Under the pieces are notes generated by a model, which searched no databases, was not told the origin of the DNA, and saw only the letters and a program-made list of their open reading frames with translations. From Paraburkholderia youngii (GTDB lineage: Bacteria > Pseudomonadota > Gammaproteobacteria > Burkholderiales > Burkholderiaceae): a stretch of DNA of 64,000 nucleotides. Position numbers and translations under genes: made by a program. Where the stretch lies: NCBI RefSeq assembly GCF_013366925.1, contig NZ_JAALDK010000002.1:186001-250000 (forward strand). The letters are read 5' to 3'. Shown in pieces: positions 24,540-33,161 of the stretch. How positions within the stretch are numbered: position 1 is the first letter of the stretch; every line of letters begins with the position of its first letter.

Positions 24540-24719
24540 ATGAGCGACCTTCACCCACGCCCGTACTCCAATCTGTTCGAGCATCTGAACCGCACGACTG
24601 CCTCCGTTCTCGACGTTCTACGATCGCTTCGGGAACGCGCTGGTCGCTTGCTCGATGCACAGGTCACCGCGATGCGAACCACGATCCGACGGTGGATCTC
24701 GCACATACGCAGGCGCTAG
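24540..24719 (+). CDS. Small protein (59 residues) behind a duplicated heat-shock leader
   Basis: The ORF starts MSDLHPRPYSNLFEHLNRTT, echoing the hsp20 start (MSDLYSGTDLF), but has no alpha-crystallin domain. The rest is basic and helical, with several Arg and a tail RRWISHIRRR. The start has AAGGAG 6 bases upstream. It could be a real small stress protein, perhaps membrane- or nucleic-acid-binding given its charge, or a decayed hsp20 copy that kept only the leader and first codons. Confidence 0.55.
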   Translation: MSDLHPRPYSNLFEHLNRTTASVLDVLRSLRERAGRLLDAQVTAMRTTIRRWISHIRRR

Positions 24720-24772
24720 CGCAAAGTGATTGACAAAGCATGCGGCACCGATGCCTTTCACCACAGCGGCGA

Positions 24773-25072
24773 ATGGGACAGGGGCGCCACGCTCGCTTAG
24801 CCGTTGGCGCCGCCGAAATTGGTATCAGAACGGTCCTTGTGCATGACGGCCACGGCTGGCCAGAGGCGGACGCAACTTCGGCGGGCGGCTATGCTGCGTT
24901 CGTGCAGATCGCGTGTGAAGGCGAGGTCTGCGTTGACTGGCACATGCCGCAGCGTCTAAGGCGCTGGGCCGCGCGTGAGGATGCCGAAGCGCAGGCGATG
25001 GACTACGCAGTCCACCTGGTCGAGCGGCGCCCATTCGACGGACCGCCTCCGGATTTCCCGCAGGCCGCCTGA
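24773..25072 (+). CDS. Hypothetical protein (about 99 residues)
   Basis: The frame is open from 24740; ATG 24773 is the more likely start, without a clear ribosome-binding site. The part from TVLVHDGHGWPEADATSAGG to the end (HLVERRPFDGPPPDFPQAA) has the composition of a real protein, with a Trp- and Asp-rich core. I recognise no domain. Because the flanks hold decayed genes, it may itself be a fragment. Confidence 0.4.
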   Translation: MGQGRHARLAVGAAEIGIRTVLVHDGHGWPEADATSAGGYAAFVQIACEGEVCVDWHMPQRLRRWAAREDAEAQAMDYAVHLVERRPFDGPPPDFPQAA

Positions 25073-25234
25073 TGGCGGCGTAAAACGTGAGCACAGGGAC
25101 GATCCGTGATCGGCGTCCCGACCATCGCGCGCGAGGGCAGGCAAGCCGGCCGTGCGGCTGCCGTTGCCACGCTACGCGCGCTGCCGCAGTGCATCGACCA
25201 GCGCTAATGGGTTGCCGTGCCGGGCCACGCCGCG

Positions 25235-25620
25235 CCGCTGGTGTGGAGTTGCACATTGTCGGGGCACGCCGACCGCCGCCGCTACCGTATCAGCGTGAAG
25301 CGGCACGGCGTGGCATCTCGTTCATGCGTGATTTCTACAAGGGGCTGCGCGCACTGAACGTCGCCGATGAGCGTATCCGCTTCGAAGCATTCGGATCGCA
25401 ACCGTCACTCGAACACGCATCAATGGCGTCGCGCGCCCCTTAGCTCACCAGCGGTGGCCGGGGGCGCCACGGTGACGTTCCGCCGGTCGGCCCGCATGAT
25501 CGACTGGTCGGAGGAACAGGGCAGCGCTCTGGAACTGGCCGAGGCGAATGGAATAGCTGCACCTTCGTCGTGCCGTGTGGGTACGTGCGTCAGAAGGGTA
25601 TTGCGGGCTGGCACATCGCT
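25235..25620 (+). pseudogene. Remnant of a flavodoxin reductase/2Fe-2S ferredoxin fusion protein
   Basis: Pieces in three frames line up in the order of one protein. LSGHADRRRYRISVKRH (from 25256) resembles the FMN/FAD-binding segment, FMRDFYKGLRALNVADERIR (from 25321) the NAD-binding end, and ATVTFRRSARMIDWSEEQGS plus ELAEANGIAAPSSCRVGTC a 2Fe-2S ferredoxin domain. The Cys cluster stops after CRVGTC; the following Cys is lost. Frame changes and missing segments show it is not functional. Confidence 0.65.
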
Positions 25621-25669
25621 GCTTAAGGCCTGGCCGTATCTGCTGGGCGGCGTGAAAACTCTTCTGCTC

Positions 25670-26512
25670 TCACCAATTCCTACTTTTCTTTGTTCTCAGC
25701 ACCGGTTTCGGGAGGCGCACAGAGGGCGGGCAATCAGCCGCTTCCTTGTCTACCGCGATCGACTTGCGGCGCCGGTAGCCTGTGGTCGCGAGCAACAGGC
25801 TGCGCGTGTATTCGTGCTCGACCTGCTGCGCGCGAATGGATGCGATATCGCGTTGCTCGACAATCTCACCATGGCGCATGATCGCTACGCGCGAGCAGAG
25901 AAAGCCCACCACCGCCAGATTGTGGCTCACCAGCATCATTGTCAGATTCCGTTCGCGATGAAGCCGTCTCAGCAGGTTGAGGATTTCGGCCTGCACGGAT
26001 ACATCGAGTGCGGACGTCGGCTCATCGAGCAGCAGCACGCGCGGTTCGACGATCAGCGCCCGAGCAATTGCGACGCGCTGCCGCTGCCCTCCGGACCGCT
26101 GATGCGGATAGCGGAAACGATAAGACGGACCCAAGCCGACTTCGCGCAGCGCATCGACAATGCGTTCTTCCTGCCCGCCGATGCCGTTGATGGTCAGCGG
26201 CTCGCGCAAGCTCTGATCGATTGTGAAGCGCGGATGCAGCGAGCCGTACGGGTCCTGAAACACCATCTGCACGTCGCGTCGGAAGGAGCGGTCTAGTTTT
26301 TCTCCGAGCACGTGCGAACCGATTTTCATACGGCCGCCGGCAACGGGCGCGAGACCGGTCAACGCGCGCAGGATCGTCGACTTGCCGGAACCCGATTCGC
26401 CGACCAGTCCGAACACCTCACCTTCTCCGACATGAAAGCTCGCCGCGCGCACCGCGTCGAAGTGACCGGTCCTGGTTTTGAAGCGCACCGTCAAAGCGTC
26501 GACATCGATCAT
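25670..26512 (-). CDS. ddpF: D,D-dipeptide ABC transporter ATPase DdpF-type
   Basis: From ATG 26512 (TCAT on the + strand, a 4-base overlap with the preceding ATPase stop) the protein has 280 residues. It has GESGSGKST (Walker A), RSGGQRQR (signature) and VLLLDEPTSALD (Walker B), and belongs to the OppF/DppF type. It is the last gene of an operon in the order regulator-X-A-B-C-D-F, the same as ddpXABCDF of E. coli, which imports D-Ala-D-Ala. The C-terminal extension typical of the type (usually starting with HPYT) is short here. Confidence 0.88.
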   Translation of the reverse strand: MIDVDALTVRFKTRTGHFDAVRAASFHVGEGEVFGLVGESGSGKSTILRALTGLAPVAGGRMKIGSHVLGEKLDRSFRRDVQMVFQDPYGSLHPRFTIDQSLREPLTINGIGGQEERIVDALREVGLGPSYRFRYPHQRSGGQRQRVAIARALIVEPRVLLLDEPTSALDVSVQAEILNLLRRLHRERNLTMMLVSHNLAVVGFLCSRVAIMRHGEIVEQRDIASIRAQQVEHEYTRSLLLATTGYRRRKSIAVDKEAADCPPSVRLPKPVLRTKKSRNW

Positions 26513-27387
26513 GCTGATTCTCCGGCCGGTTGCGTAAGCCATGCCGCGTCCCGCTTCAGCACGGGCAGTTGCTCGGGCGGATCGATAAGCGGTGGATTCG
26601 CCGCGAGCAGGGCGCGCGTATAGGGATGCTCGGCGTGGACGAGATCGCGTGCCGCGCACGTTTCCACGACGCGTCCCGCGAACATCACGACGACGCGGTC
26701 ACAGAACGACATGACGAGGGGCAGGTCGTGGCTGATAAAAATGAGGCCGGTGTCATGCTTTGCGATCATCTCGTCAAGAATCCCGAGCACCTGCATCGAG
26801 ACGAGCACGTCGAGTGCGCTGGTGGGTTCATCGGCGATCAGCAGACGCGGCCCGGACGACACCATCATGGCGATCATCACGCGCTGCCCCATGCCACCCG
26901 ACAACTCGTGCGGGTAGGAGTCGGCGACACGCTCCGGATTGCGGATATGCACCGCTGCCAGCGCCTCGATGATTTTCTCGCGTATCTCGCGGCGGCCGAA
27001 CTTCGGTCCGTGCAGTTCGAACGCTTCGCGCATTTGCTGCGCGACGGTCATCACCGGGTTCAGTGAGTATTTCGGATCTTGCAGGATCATGCCCATCTGC
27101 TGGCCGCACAGTTGCCGGCGCTTGCGCACCGGCATGGCAAGCAGATCCTGACCGTCGAACTTCATCGCCTTCGCACGACATTGCGCCTCAGGCGGCAGCA
27201 GGCCGAGCAGCGCACGCCCGGTCAGCGACTTGCCGGAACCGGATTCGCCGACGATGCCAAGCCGCTCGCCGCGCCGCAGCGTCAGCGAAAGGCCACGCAC
27301 CGCTTCAGTCAATTCGCCGCCATGACCGCGAAAGCCGATTTGCAGGTCGTCGATTTCACACAAAGGATGGGTCATATCGACTGGCAT
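26509..27387 (-). CDS. ddpD: D,D-dipeptide ABC transporter ATPase DdpD-type
   Basis: The 292-residue protein has GESGSGKSLTGRALLGLLPP (Walker A), ELSGGMGQRVMIAMM (signature with Met-Gly), LLIADEPTSALD (Walker B) and the OppD-type C-terminal HAEHPYTRALLAANP. It forms a heterodimer with the DdpF-type ATPase to drive the DdpB/DdpC-type pore. It starts 1 base after the permease stop. Confidence 0.9.
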   Translation of the reverse strand: MPVDMTHPLCEIDDLQIGFRGHGGELTEAVRGLSLTLRRGERLGIVGESGSGKSLTGRALLGLLPPEAQCRAKAMKFDGQDLLAMPVRKRRQLCGQQMGMILQDPKYSLNPVMTVAQQMREAFELHGPKFGRREIREKIIEALAAVHIRNPERVADSYPHELSGGMGQRVMIAMMVSSGPRLLIADEPTSALDVLVSMQVLGILDEMIAKHDTGLIFISHDLPLVMSFCDRVVVMFAGRVVETCAARDLVHAEHPYTRALLAANPPLIDPPEQLPVLKRDAAWLTQPAGESA

Positions 27388-27388
27388 G

Positions 27389-28348
27389 TCAGCCTCCCTG
27401 GCGTGGATCGAAGACGTCCCGCAGACCGTCGCCGAGCAGGTTGAAGGCGAGACTCACCAGCAGAATGGCGAAGCCGGGAATAGTGGCCACCCACCACGAA
27501 TCGAGCAGCACGTTGCGGCCTGACGCGACCATGAAACCCCACTCGGGGCTGGGCGGTTGTGCGCCGAGGCCAAGGAATCCGAGGCCCGCGACAGTGAGAA
27601 TGATGCCGGCCATATCGAGGGTCGCGCGCACGATCACCGACGACGAGCACAGCGGCATGATGTAGAGCAGGAGAATGCGCTTGCGCGAGGCGCCCTGCAA
27701 GCGCGCGACGTGAATGAAATCGGCTTGCACGAGCCGCAGCGTTTCCGCCCGCGCGAGGCGGGCATAGGCCGGCCACGCGGTAATCGAAATGGCGATCACC
27801 GCGTTGATCACACCGGGCCCCAGTGCGGCCGCGAAAGCGAGCGCGAGCACGATCTTCGGAAAGGCGAGCGCTACGTCGGTGATCCGCATCAGCACGTTGT
27901 CCACCCAGCCGCCGAAGAAGCCAGCAGTGGTGCCGATCAAAAGCCCCACGGGAACCACGATCACCACGACGAGGATCGCAATCGAGAGCGTAAGGCGTGA
28001 ACCGTAGATCAGACGCGAGAGGATATCCCGGCCAAGCTGGTCGGTGCCGAACCAGTGCGATGGCGAACCCGGCGGCAGCAGGCGGTCGGAGAGGACTTGC
28101 TGCAACGGATCGTGCGGTGCGATCAGCGGCCCAATCGCCGCGATGATGATCAGCAAGGCCAGAATCAAGAGGCCGAAGACTGACAGCGGATTGCCCGCGA
28201 AGCGTCGCCAGCGCCGGTAAGCGAGGCCAAGCGCGGCCTGCTTGCGTGACGCGGGCGTCTCGCTCAGCAGCCAGTCTTTCCATCGTCGGGGCGCGGCATT
28301 CATCGGCCAGTCCTGCGTTTGCATGGATTCATCGGTAGGGGGAAGCAC
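27389..28348 (-). CDS. ddpC: D,D-dipeptide ABC transporter permease DdpC-type
   Basis: The inner-membrane protein has up to 319 residues. ATG 28348 is the longest start; in-frame ATGs at 28324 and 28303 are alternatives. It has the DppC-type N-terminal helix, the segment HWFGTDQLGRDILSRLIYGS before the pore domain, and the EAA-loop region FIHVARLQGASRKRILL. The pore domain ends with GDGLRDVFDPRQGG, typical of this family. Confidence 0.9.
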   Translation of the reverse strand: MLPPTDESMQTQDWPMNAAPRRWKDWLLSETPASRKQAALGLAYRRWRRFAGNPLSVFGLLILALLIIIAAIGPLIAPHDPLQQVLSDRLLPPGSPSHWFGTDQLGRDILSRLIYGSRLTLSIAILVVVIVVPVGLLIGTTAGFFGGWVDNVLMRITDVALAFPKIVLALAFAAALGPGVINAVIAISITAWPAYARLARAETLRLVQADFIHVARLQGASRKRILLLYIMPLCSSSVIVRATLDMAGIILTVAGLGFLGLGAQPPSPEWGFMVASGRNVLLDSWWVATIPGFAILLVSLAFNLLGDGLRDVFDPRQGG

Positions 28349-28367
28349 GAAAGAGACCTCCGCAATG

Positions 28368-29438
28368 TCAGCGGGCGCGTGGATCGAACACGCGATAGAG
28401 CGCGTCGGTCAACAGGTTGAGCGCGATAAACGTGACGCCGATCACGAGCGTGCTGCCGAGCACGGCGTTCATATCGGCGTTCAGGAGGGCGCCCGTCAGA
28501 TACGAACCGATACCGGGCCACGCGAAGACGATTTCGGTCAGCACCGAGCCTTCGAGCAGATAGCTGTACGTGAGTGCGATTACGGTCAGAAGCGGCACGG
28601 CGATATTGCCGAACGCGTGGCGCCAGATCACCAGGCGCTCGGGCAAGCCTTTCGCGCGCGCCGTGGTGATGTACTCCTGGTTGAGTTGATCGAGCATGAA
28701 CGAACGCGTCATGCGGCTCAGATAGGCGACCGAGTAGTAGCCGAGAATGGCCGCGGGCAGCGCGATATGCGAGAACGCATTGAAGAACACATCCCATTCG
28801 CCGGCGATGAGCGAGTCGATCAGCAGGCTGCCTGTGCGCGTATCGACCATGCCGTCGAATACCGGATCGACGCGTCCCGGCCCCGCCACCCAATGCAGCT
28901 TCGCGTAGAACAGCAGCAAGCCCATCAGCCCGAGCCAGAACACCGGGACCGAACTGCCGACGAGGCCGACGAAGCGCGCGACGTGATCGATCCAGCGGTT
29001 GTGGCGCACGGCGGCGATCACGCCCAGCGGCACGCCGATCAGCACGCCGATGATGGTCGACAGGGTCGCGAGTTCGAGCGTTGCGGGAAACACCCGCTGG
29101 ATGTCCTCGATCACGGGATGCGCGGTCAGCAGCGACATACCGAAATTGCCATGCAGCACATCGCGCACGTAGATCAGGAACTGCACTGCGAGCGGCGCGT
29201 CGAGCCCGAGTTGAAGACGCGCCGCCGCGTAGGCTGCGGCTGACGCGCGATCGCCGAGAATCGCCAGCACCGGATCGATCGGTATTTTGCGGCCGATCAC
29301 GAACGTGACCGCCAGCAACCCGGCGAAGGTGATCACGAGCGTGACGATCCAGCGCACGAGGCGCAAGGTCCAGCGCACGCTGGCGCTTTCAACCGAAAGC
29401 GCGCGCATGCGCTCGAAAGTCGTGAGGCGAGTGGACAT
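28368..29438 (-). CDS. ddpB: D,D-dipeptide ABC transporter permease DdpB-type
   Basis: The 356-residue DppB-type permease has an extended cytoplasmic N-terminus and the family core (NFGMSLLTAHPVIEDIQRVF, YITTARAKGLPERLVIWRHA). It begins 56 bases after the binding-protein stop and ends 20 bases before the second permease, in the usual B-C order. Confidence 0.9.
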   Translation of the reverse strand: MSTRLTTFERMRALSVESASVRWTLRLVRWIVTLVITFAGLLAVTFVIGRKIPIDPVLAILGDRASAAAYAAARLQLGLDAPLAVQFLIYVRDVLHGNFGMSLLTAHPVIEDIQRVFPATLELATLSTIIGVLIGVPLGVIAAVRHNRWIDHVARFVGLVGSSVPVFWLGLMGLLLFYAKLHWVAGPGRVDPVFDGMVDTRTGSLLIDSLIAGEWDVFFNAFSHIALPAAILGYYSVAYLSRMTRSFMLDQLNQEYITTARAKGLPERLVIWRHAFGNIAVPLLTVIALTYSYLLEGSVLTEIVFAWPGIGSYLTGALLNADMNAVLGSTLVIGVTFIALNLLTDALYRVFDPRAR

Positions 29439-29493
29439 GGCAAGTTCCTCGGTCGAAGGCGAAGCCCGGACAGTCTCGCCTCCACCGCAAACG

Positions 29494-31101
29494 TTACTGC
29501 TTCTTCAGATCACGATACGACACGAGGTCGTTGATCGGACCCACCTCGAGACCCGTTACGCCCGGTCGCGCGGCCACCTGCGAGACCTGCTGGAACATGA
29601 TCACGAAGGGGGAACTCGCGAGCACCTGCTTCTGCATGGTCTGGTACAGCTCGGCGCGCTTCGCCGTCGACGATTCGGCGAGCGCCGCGTTGGTTTCCTT
29701 CGTCAGGCCGGGGATGTCCCACGAATTGCGCCACGCGAGCATCTTATAGGTCGACTTGTCGGAATTGTCGGGATTCCAGGTGAATCCCTGGGCGTTGCTG
29801 TGCGGGTCGATGTAATCGGCGGACCATTCGCCGATATAAATGTCATGCGAGCGCGAGCGGTACTTGGCGAGCGTCTGCTTGTTGTCGCCGGGGATGATCT
29901 GTACCTTGATGCCGCCTTGGGCAAGGTTGGCCTGCACTGCCTCGGCGATTTCGCTGTACGGGTAGCCGTTACGCACATCCATCGTCACGGAAAAGCCGTT
30001 CGGAAGCCCGGCCTTTGCCAGCAGTTCCTTGGCCTTGGCGACGTTCTGCTGGTAGGGGTCGGTATTCAGCGCGCCGAGGAAACCTTCGGGGAGGAAGGTT
30101 TCGTGCACCTTGTAGGTGGTTTTGGCGACGTTGCTCTGAATCCCGTTGTAGTCGATCAGCCACTTCATCGCTTGCTGGACTTCCGGTTTGACCAGATTCG
30201 GATTCTTGACGTTCAGGCCGAGGTATAGAAGCGTCGCTTGCGGCACCGCGCTCACATGCGCCTTGCCGGACTTCGTGAGCGCGACGAGATCATCAGGACT
30301 CAGGTTGCGCGCCACATCGACGTCACCGTTCTCGAGCAGCAGGCGCTGGCTCGATGCTTCCGGCACGTGACGCAACACGATCCGCTTCATCGCGAGCGGT
30401 ACGCGATAACCGTCGAAGCGCTGCAAGACGATGCTGTCGTTGGCAGACCATTTGACGAGCTTGTAGGCGCCGGAGCCGGCCTCGTTCGTGCGCAGCCATT
30501 CGTTGCCGAAGTCAGTGCCTTTCTGGTGCGTGAGCAGCAACTGCTTGTCTACCACCGAGGCAGGCCACGAACCGAGTACGTTCAGCACAAACGTCGGCGC
30601 GTATTTCTGGTCGGTCGTCACACTGACGGTTGTGTCGTCGACCTTCTTCACGTTGGCCAGCACGTTGTCTTTGGTCAAACCGATGCCTTGCAGCACTGCC
30701 GCCGCGCCTTTATCGAGGAGGACGGTGCGCTGGATCGACCACGCGACGTCGTCGGCGCTCAACGCGTTGCCCGAGTGGAACTTGAGACCTGGACGGATCT
30801 TGAACGTGAAGGTCAGGCCGTCGGGGCTCACGGTCCATGATTGTGCGACATCGCCGTTGAATTTCGACGGGTCTTTCAGATCGACCCTCACCAGCCGGTC
30901 ATACGTATTCGCTACATATTCTTCCGGCACCAGTTCGTAGATTTCGCCCGGATCGAGCGTGGTGAATTCGTCGAGGAGCGTGGCCATGACGAACATGTCT
31001 TTCGGCGTCGCCGCCGCAGCGGGGACGGCGGCTGTGAACGACAAGGTCATGGCGGAGGAGATCACCGCCGCCGTCAGTGCATTGCGCAATACCAGTTTCA
31101 T
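29494..31101 (-). CDS. ddpA: D,D-dipeptide ABC transporter substrate-binding protein DdpA-type
   Basis: The 535-residue family 5 solute-binding protein starts behind GGAG. It has a signal peptide to about residue 32 (AAVPAAAA), the N-lobe motif LVRVDLKDPSKFNGDVAQSW, and WTVSPDGLTFTFKIRPGLKF, diagnostic of DppA/OppA proteins. It should bind short peptides in the periplasm. The neighbouring D-Ala-D-Ala dipeptidase gene points to D-Ala-D-Ala from peptidoglycan as the ligand. Confidence 0.9.
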   Translation of the reverse strand: MKLVLRNALTAAVISSAMTLSFTAAVPAAAATPKDMFVMATLLDEFTTLDPGEIYELVPEEYVANTYDRLVRVDLKDPSKFNGDVAQSWTVSPDGLTFTFKIRPGLKFHSGNALSADDVAWSIQRTVLLDKGAAAVLQGIGLTKDNVLANVKKVDDTTVSVTTDQKYAPTFVLNVLGSWPASVVDKQLLLTHQKGTDFGNEWLRTNEAGSGAYKLVKWSANDSIVLQRFDGYRVPLAMKRIVLRHVPEASSQRLLLENGDVDVARNLSPDDLVALTKSGKAHVSAVPQATLLYLGLNVKNPNLVKPEVQQAMKWLIDYNGIQSNVAKTTYKVHETFLPEGFLGALNTDPYQQNVAKAKELLAKAGLPNGFSVTMDVRNGYPYSEIAEAVQANLAQGGIKVQIIPGDNKQTLAKYRSRSHDIYIGEWSADYIDPHSNAQGFTWNPDNSDKSTYKMLAWRNSWDIPGLTKETNAALAESSTAKRAELYQTMQKQVLASSPFVIMFQQVSQVAARPGVTGLEVGPINDLVSYRDLKKQ

Positions 31102-31165
31102 TGCCGCTCCATAAGGAATGGGTAGAGCCTGTCAGGGGAACAACGGATGGAGAAATCGAACGCCA

Positions 31166-31729
31166 TTACATAAGACGCAACGGACCGCTTTCGCTGTTAT
31201 CGATCAACGGCAGCGCGCGGGAGCCAGGCAACTCGTAGTGCCACCATTCGCTCTTGATGTGGGTGAAGCCGGCGGCGTGCATGATGCCGAGCAGTAACAG
31301 GCGGTTACGCTGCACATGCGCGGGCAGGCCAGTATGGAAGTGTTCGGACTCGATCGTCATGGCGTCGAAGCCCGTGCCCATGTCGAGTTCGTTGCCGTCG
31401 GCGTCGAGCAGCGTCAGATCGATCGCCGTGCCGCGGCTATGGTTCGAACCGCGGCCAAGCTCAGCGATGTAGGTCGGGTCGGGCAGAAAATCCCACAGCA
31501 CCTGTTGCGCCTGGGGCGGACGGTACGCATCGAAAATCCTCAGGGTCAGGCCGGCGTTGCGGGCAATCTCCACTGCTTCGCGCAAAGCGGCTTCTGCGGG
31601 TTCGAGCAGCAGGCAGTGAGCTTCCTTGTAGATGGGCTTGCCTGTCAAATTGCGCTCGGTGGCATAGACGAGGTCGATGTCCACGCCATGCGTGGCGGCG
31701 GTGATTTCGATGAGTCGCGGTTGTGTCAT
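31166..31729 (-). CDS. ddpX: D-alanyl-D-alanine dipeptidase (VanX/DdpX family)
   Basis: The 187-residue zinc dipeptidase shows every family motif: RIFDAYRPP (about residue 64), SxHxxGxAxD as SNHSRGTAID with zinc ligands His97 and Asp104, and ExxH as EWWH with Glu161 as base and His164 as third ligand. It hydrolyses D-Ala-D-Ala to D-alanine in the cytoplasm after uptake by the linked transporter, allowing growth on peptidoglycan fragments. It starts 11 bases after the end of the regulator frame, so it probably belongs to the same transcript. In VanX-type resistance the same reaction depletes the vancomycin target, but here the transporter context argues for nutrition. Confidence 0.93.
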   Translation of the reverse strand: MTQPRLIEITAATHGVDIDLVYATERNLTGKPIYKEAHCLLLEPAEAALREAVEIARNAGLTLRIFDAYRPPQAQQVLWDFLPDPTYIAELGRGSNHSRGTAIDLTLLDADGNELDMGTGFDAMTIESEHFHTGLPAHVQRNRLLLLGIMHAAGFTHIKSEWWHYELPGSRALPLIDNSESGPLRLM

Positions 31730-31740
31730 GGCGGGCGCGT

Positions 31741-32651
31741 TCAGATTCCGGATGTGACAGGTTTAGAGATCGAACTGGTTGAATTCGCCTTGCAGCTCGC
31801 TGCGACGCGTTCGTCGATCGCGGCCCCCAGTTGAGCAACGATCGCGGTAATCATCAGCAGGTTGAACAGACAGCTGAGCGGCGCCAGCGAGTCACAGAAC
31901 TGGCCGACATCGGTTTTGATCTGCAACAAATCGCAGTCGAATTCACGAGCCCACGGGCAATAGATGTCGGTGGCCAGTGAAATTGCCCGCCACGATGCGC
32001 CGCGGCTTCACAGTAGCGGCGCGCGATCACCGGGTAGGCGCGCGTGTCGGTAATGACGAGGGACGGTGCGGCGAATTCCGAGTTCAGCGAATCGACGCAT
32101 GAGCCGGACATGCCGTCGGAGTACAAGACGCGCGGACGGATGTATTCGAGGTAGCCGTAGAACGCGTTGCCGGTGCCGCGGGTCGACTGGATGCCGAGGA
32201 TATATACGGCGTCCGCTTGGGAGATGCGCTCCGCGATGCGGGCGAACATGGGCGATTGCGCCAACTGGTACACATGCTGGATCGTGTCGACGAGTTGCAG
32301 CGAGTGGGTCAGGGCGCGAGTTTGGAGGTTTTCCCCGTTTTTGCCGTGGCGCGGGGCGTTGGCCAACTGTTCGCGCATACACCGGTATTCGTCGAGCCGG
32401 TCGGTAATCATCCACGGGCGCCCCTGCGCGCCGCGCAGTTCGCGCTTGAGGTCGTCGAGGTTGCGATAGCCGACGCTGCGCAGGAAACACCCCACGGAGA
32501 TTCCGCTGGTGGCCGTTTGCTGCGCGATCTGATCAGCCGTTGCCAGGCCTAGTCGCTCGAGATGCGCCAGCATATAACTGGCAATGCGCTGGGGCGTTGG
32601 AGTGAGTTCGGCAAAGTGGGCCTCGACGGTCTGTGCGAAAGCGGTCGGCAT
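31741..32651 (-). pseudogene. RpiR/MurR-family regulator of the ddp operon, frameshifted
   Basis: An N-terminal RpiR helix-turn-helix (TPTPQRIASYMLAHLERLGL, SVGCFLRSVGYRNLDDLKRE) is followed by a SIS sugar-binding domain (YILGIQSTRGTGNAFYGYLE). Near 31980 the frame reads RGGQFHWPPTSIARGL. The neighbouring frame continues the SIS domain as ISLATDIY, then REFDCDLLQIKTDVGQF and LAPLSCLFNLLMITAIVAQL, ending at 31741, 11 bases before ddpX. One missing base explains the break. Without it the protein would be about 300 residues, the family's usual size. Either a recent inactivation or a sequencing error is possible. Confidence 0.8.
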
Positions 32652-32682
32652 GTCAGCGCGGAGGGATTGATGGTTAATTGCC

Positions 32683-32705
32683 TGTCATATATTTCGTCAA
32701 TGACA
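32683..32705. promoter_or_regulatory. Inverted repeat upstream of the RpiR regulator
   Basis: TGTCAT (32683-32688) and ATGACA (32700-32705) form an inverted repeat with an 11-base AT-rich centre, 32 bases before the regulator start. It is a reasonable operator for an autoregulated RpiR-type dimer. Confidence 0.35.
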
Positions 32706-33161
32706 TACATCTAACAAAGCCAATAAAGTCAGCGCCAGCTTAAAAAATCAATTGGATGCGCTGTTCAATAGCTTCCGGCCGAGACTTCCGCTCCCGGTTC
32801 CTCCGCGTGCCTGGGTGGATGCCGCTCTTCGATGCCCTCATTCTGTGGCTCCAAAGTTTTGTCCCCTCATGATGACCTGGCGGGGTTTGGATGTCGATCA
32901 GCGAAGCCATCCTACTCCGGACATGGATAACCATCGACGCGCAGGCCGCAAGTAGCGCGGGAAGGGCGCCGAGCAAATCCGGTTGTGCACGTGGACCTTT
33001 ATCTTCTCTCGCGCAGAGGCAATCGCCTCAAGCCCGCGGCGGTGGAATTCGCCTCGCGACTAAAGCTGGCAGCAGCCCGATTCGTAGCTGAGGCACAGGT
33101 CGAGCAGCCGGCGCGAGCTGCCTGAAGGTGGAAATGCCCATCTGCTCGGCGGTCGCGACGA
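32706..33161. other. No recognisable gene
   Basis: Short open frames exist on both strands, but none has a ribosome-binding site or a sequence I can relate to a family. The region separates the ddp operon from the EamA transporter gene. Confidence 0.5.

Noticed and set aside
31166..31729. DdpX-type dipeptidase as a vancomycin-resistance gene
   Set aside because: No VanH/VanA-type ligase or VanRS pair is nearby; the linked D,D-dipeptide transporter indicates nutrient use, and Gram-negative cells are little affected by vancomycin.
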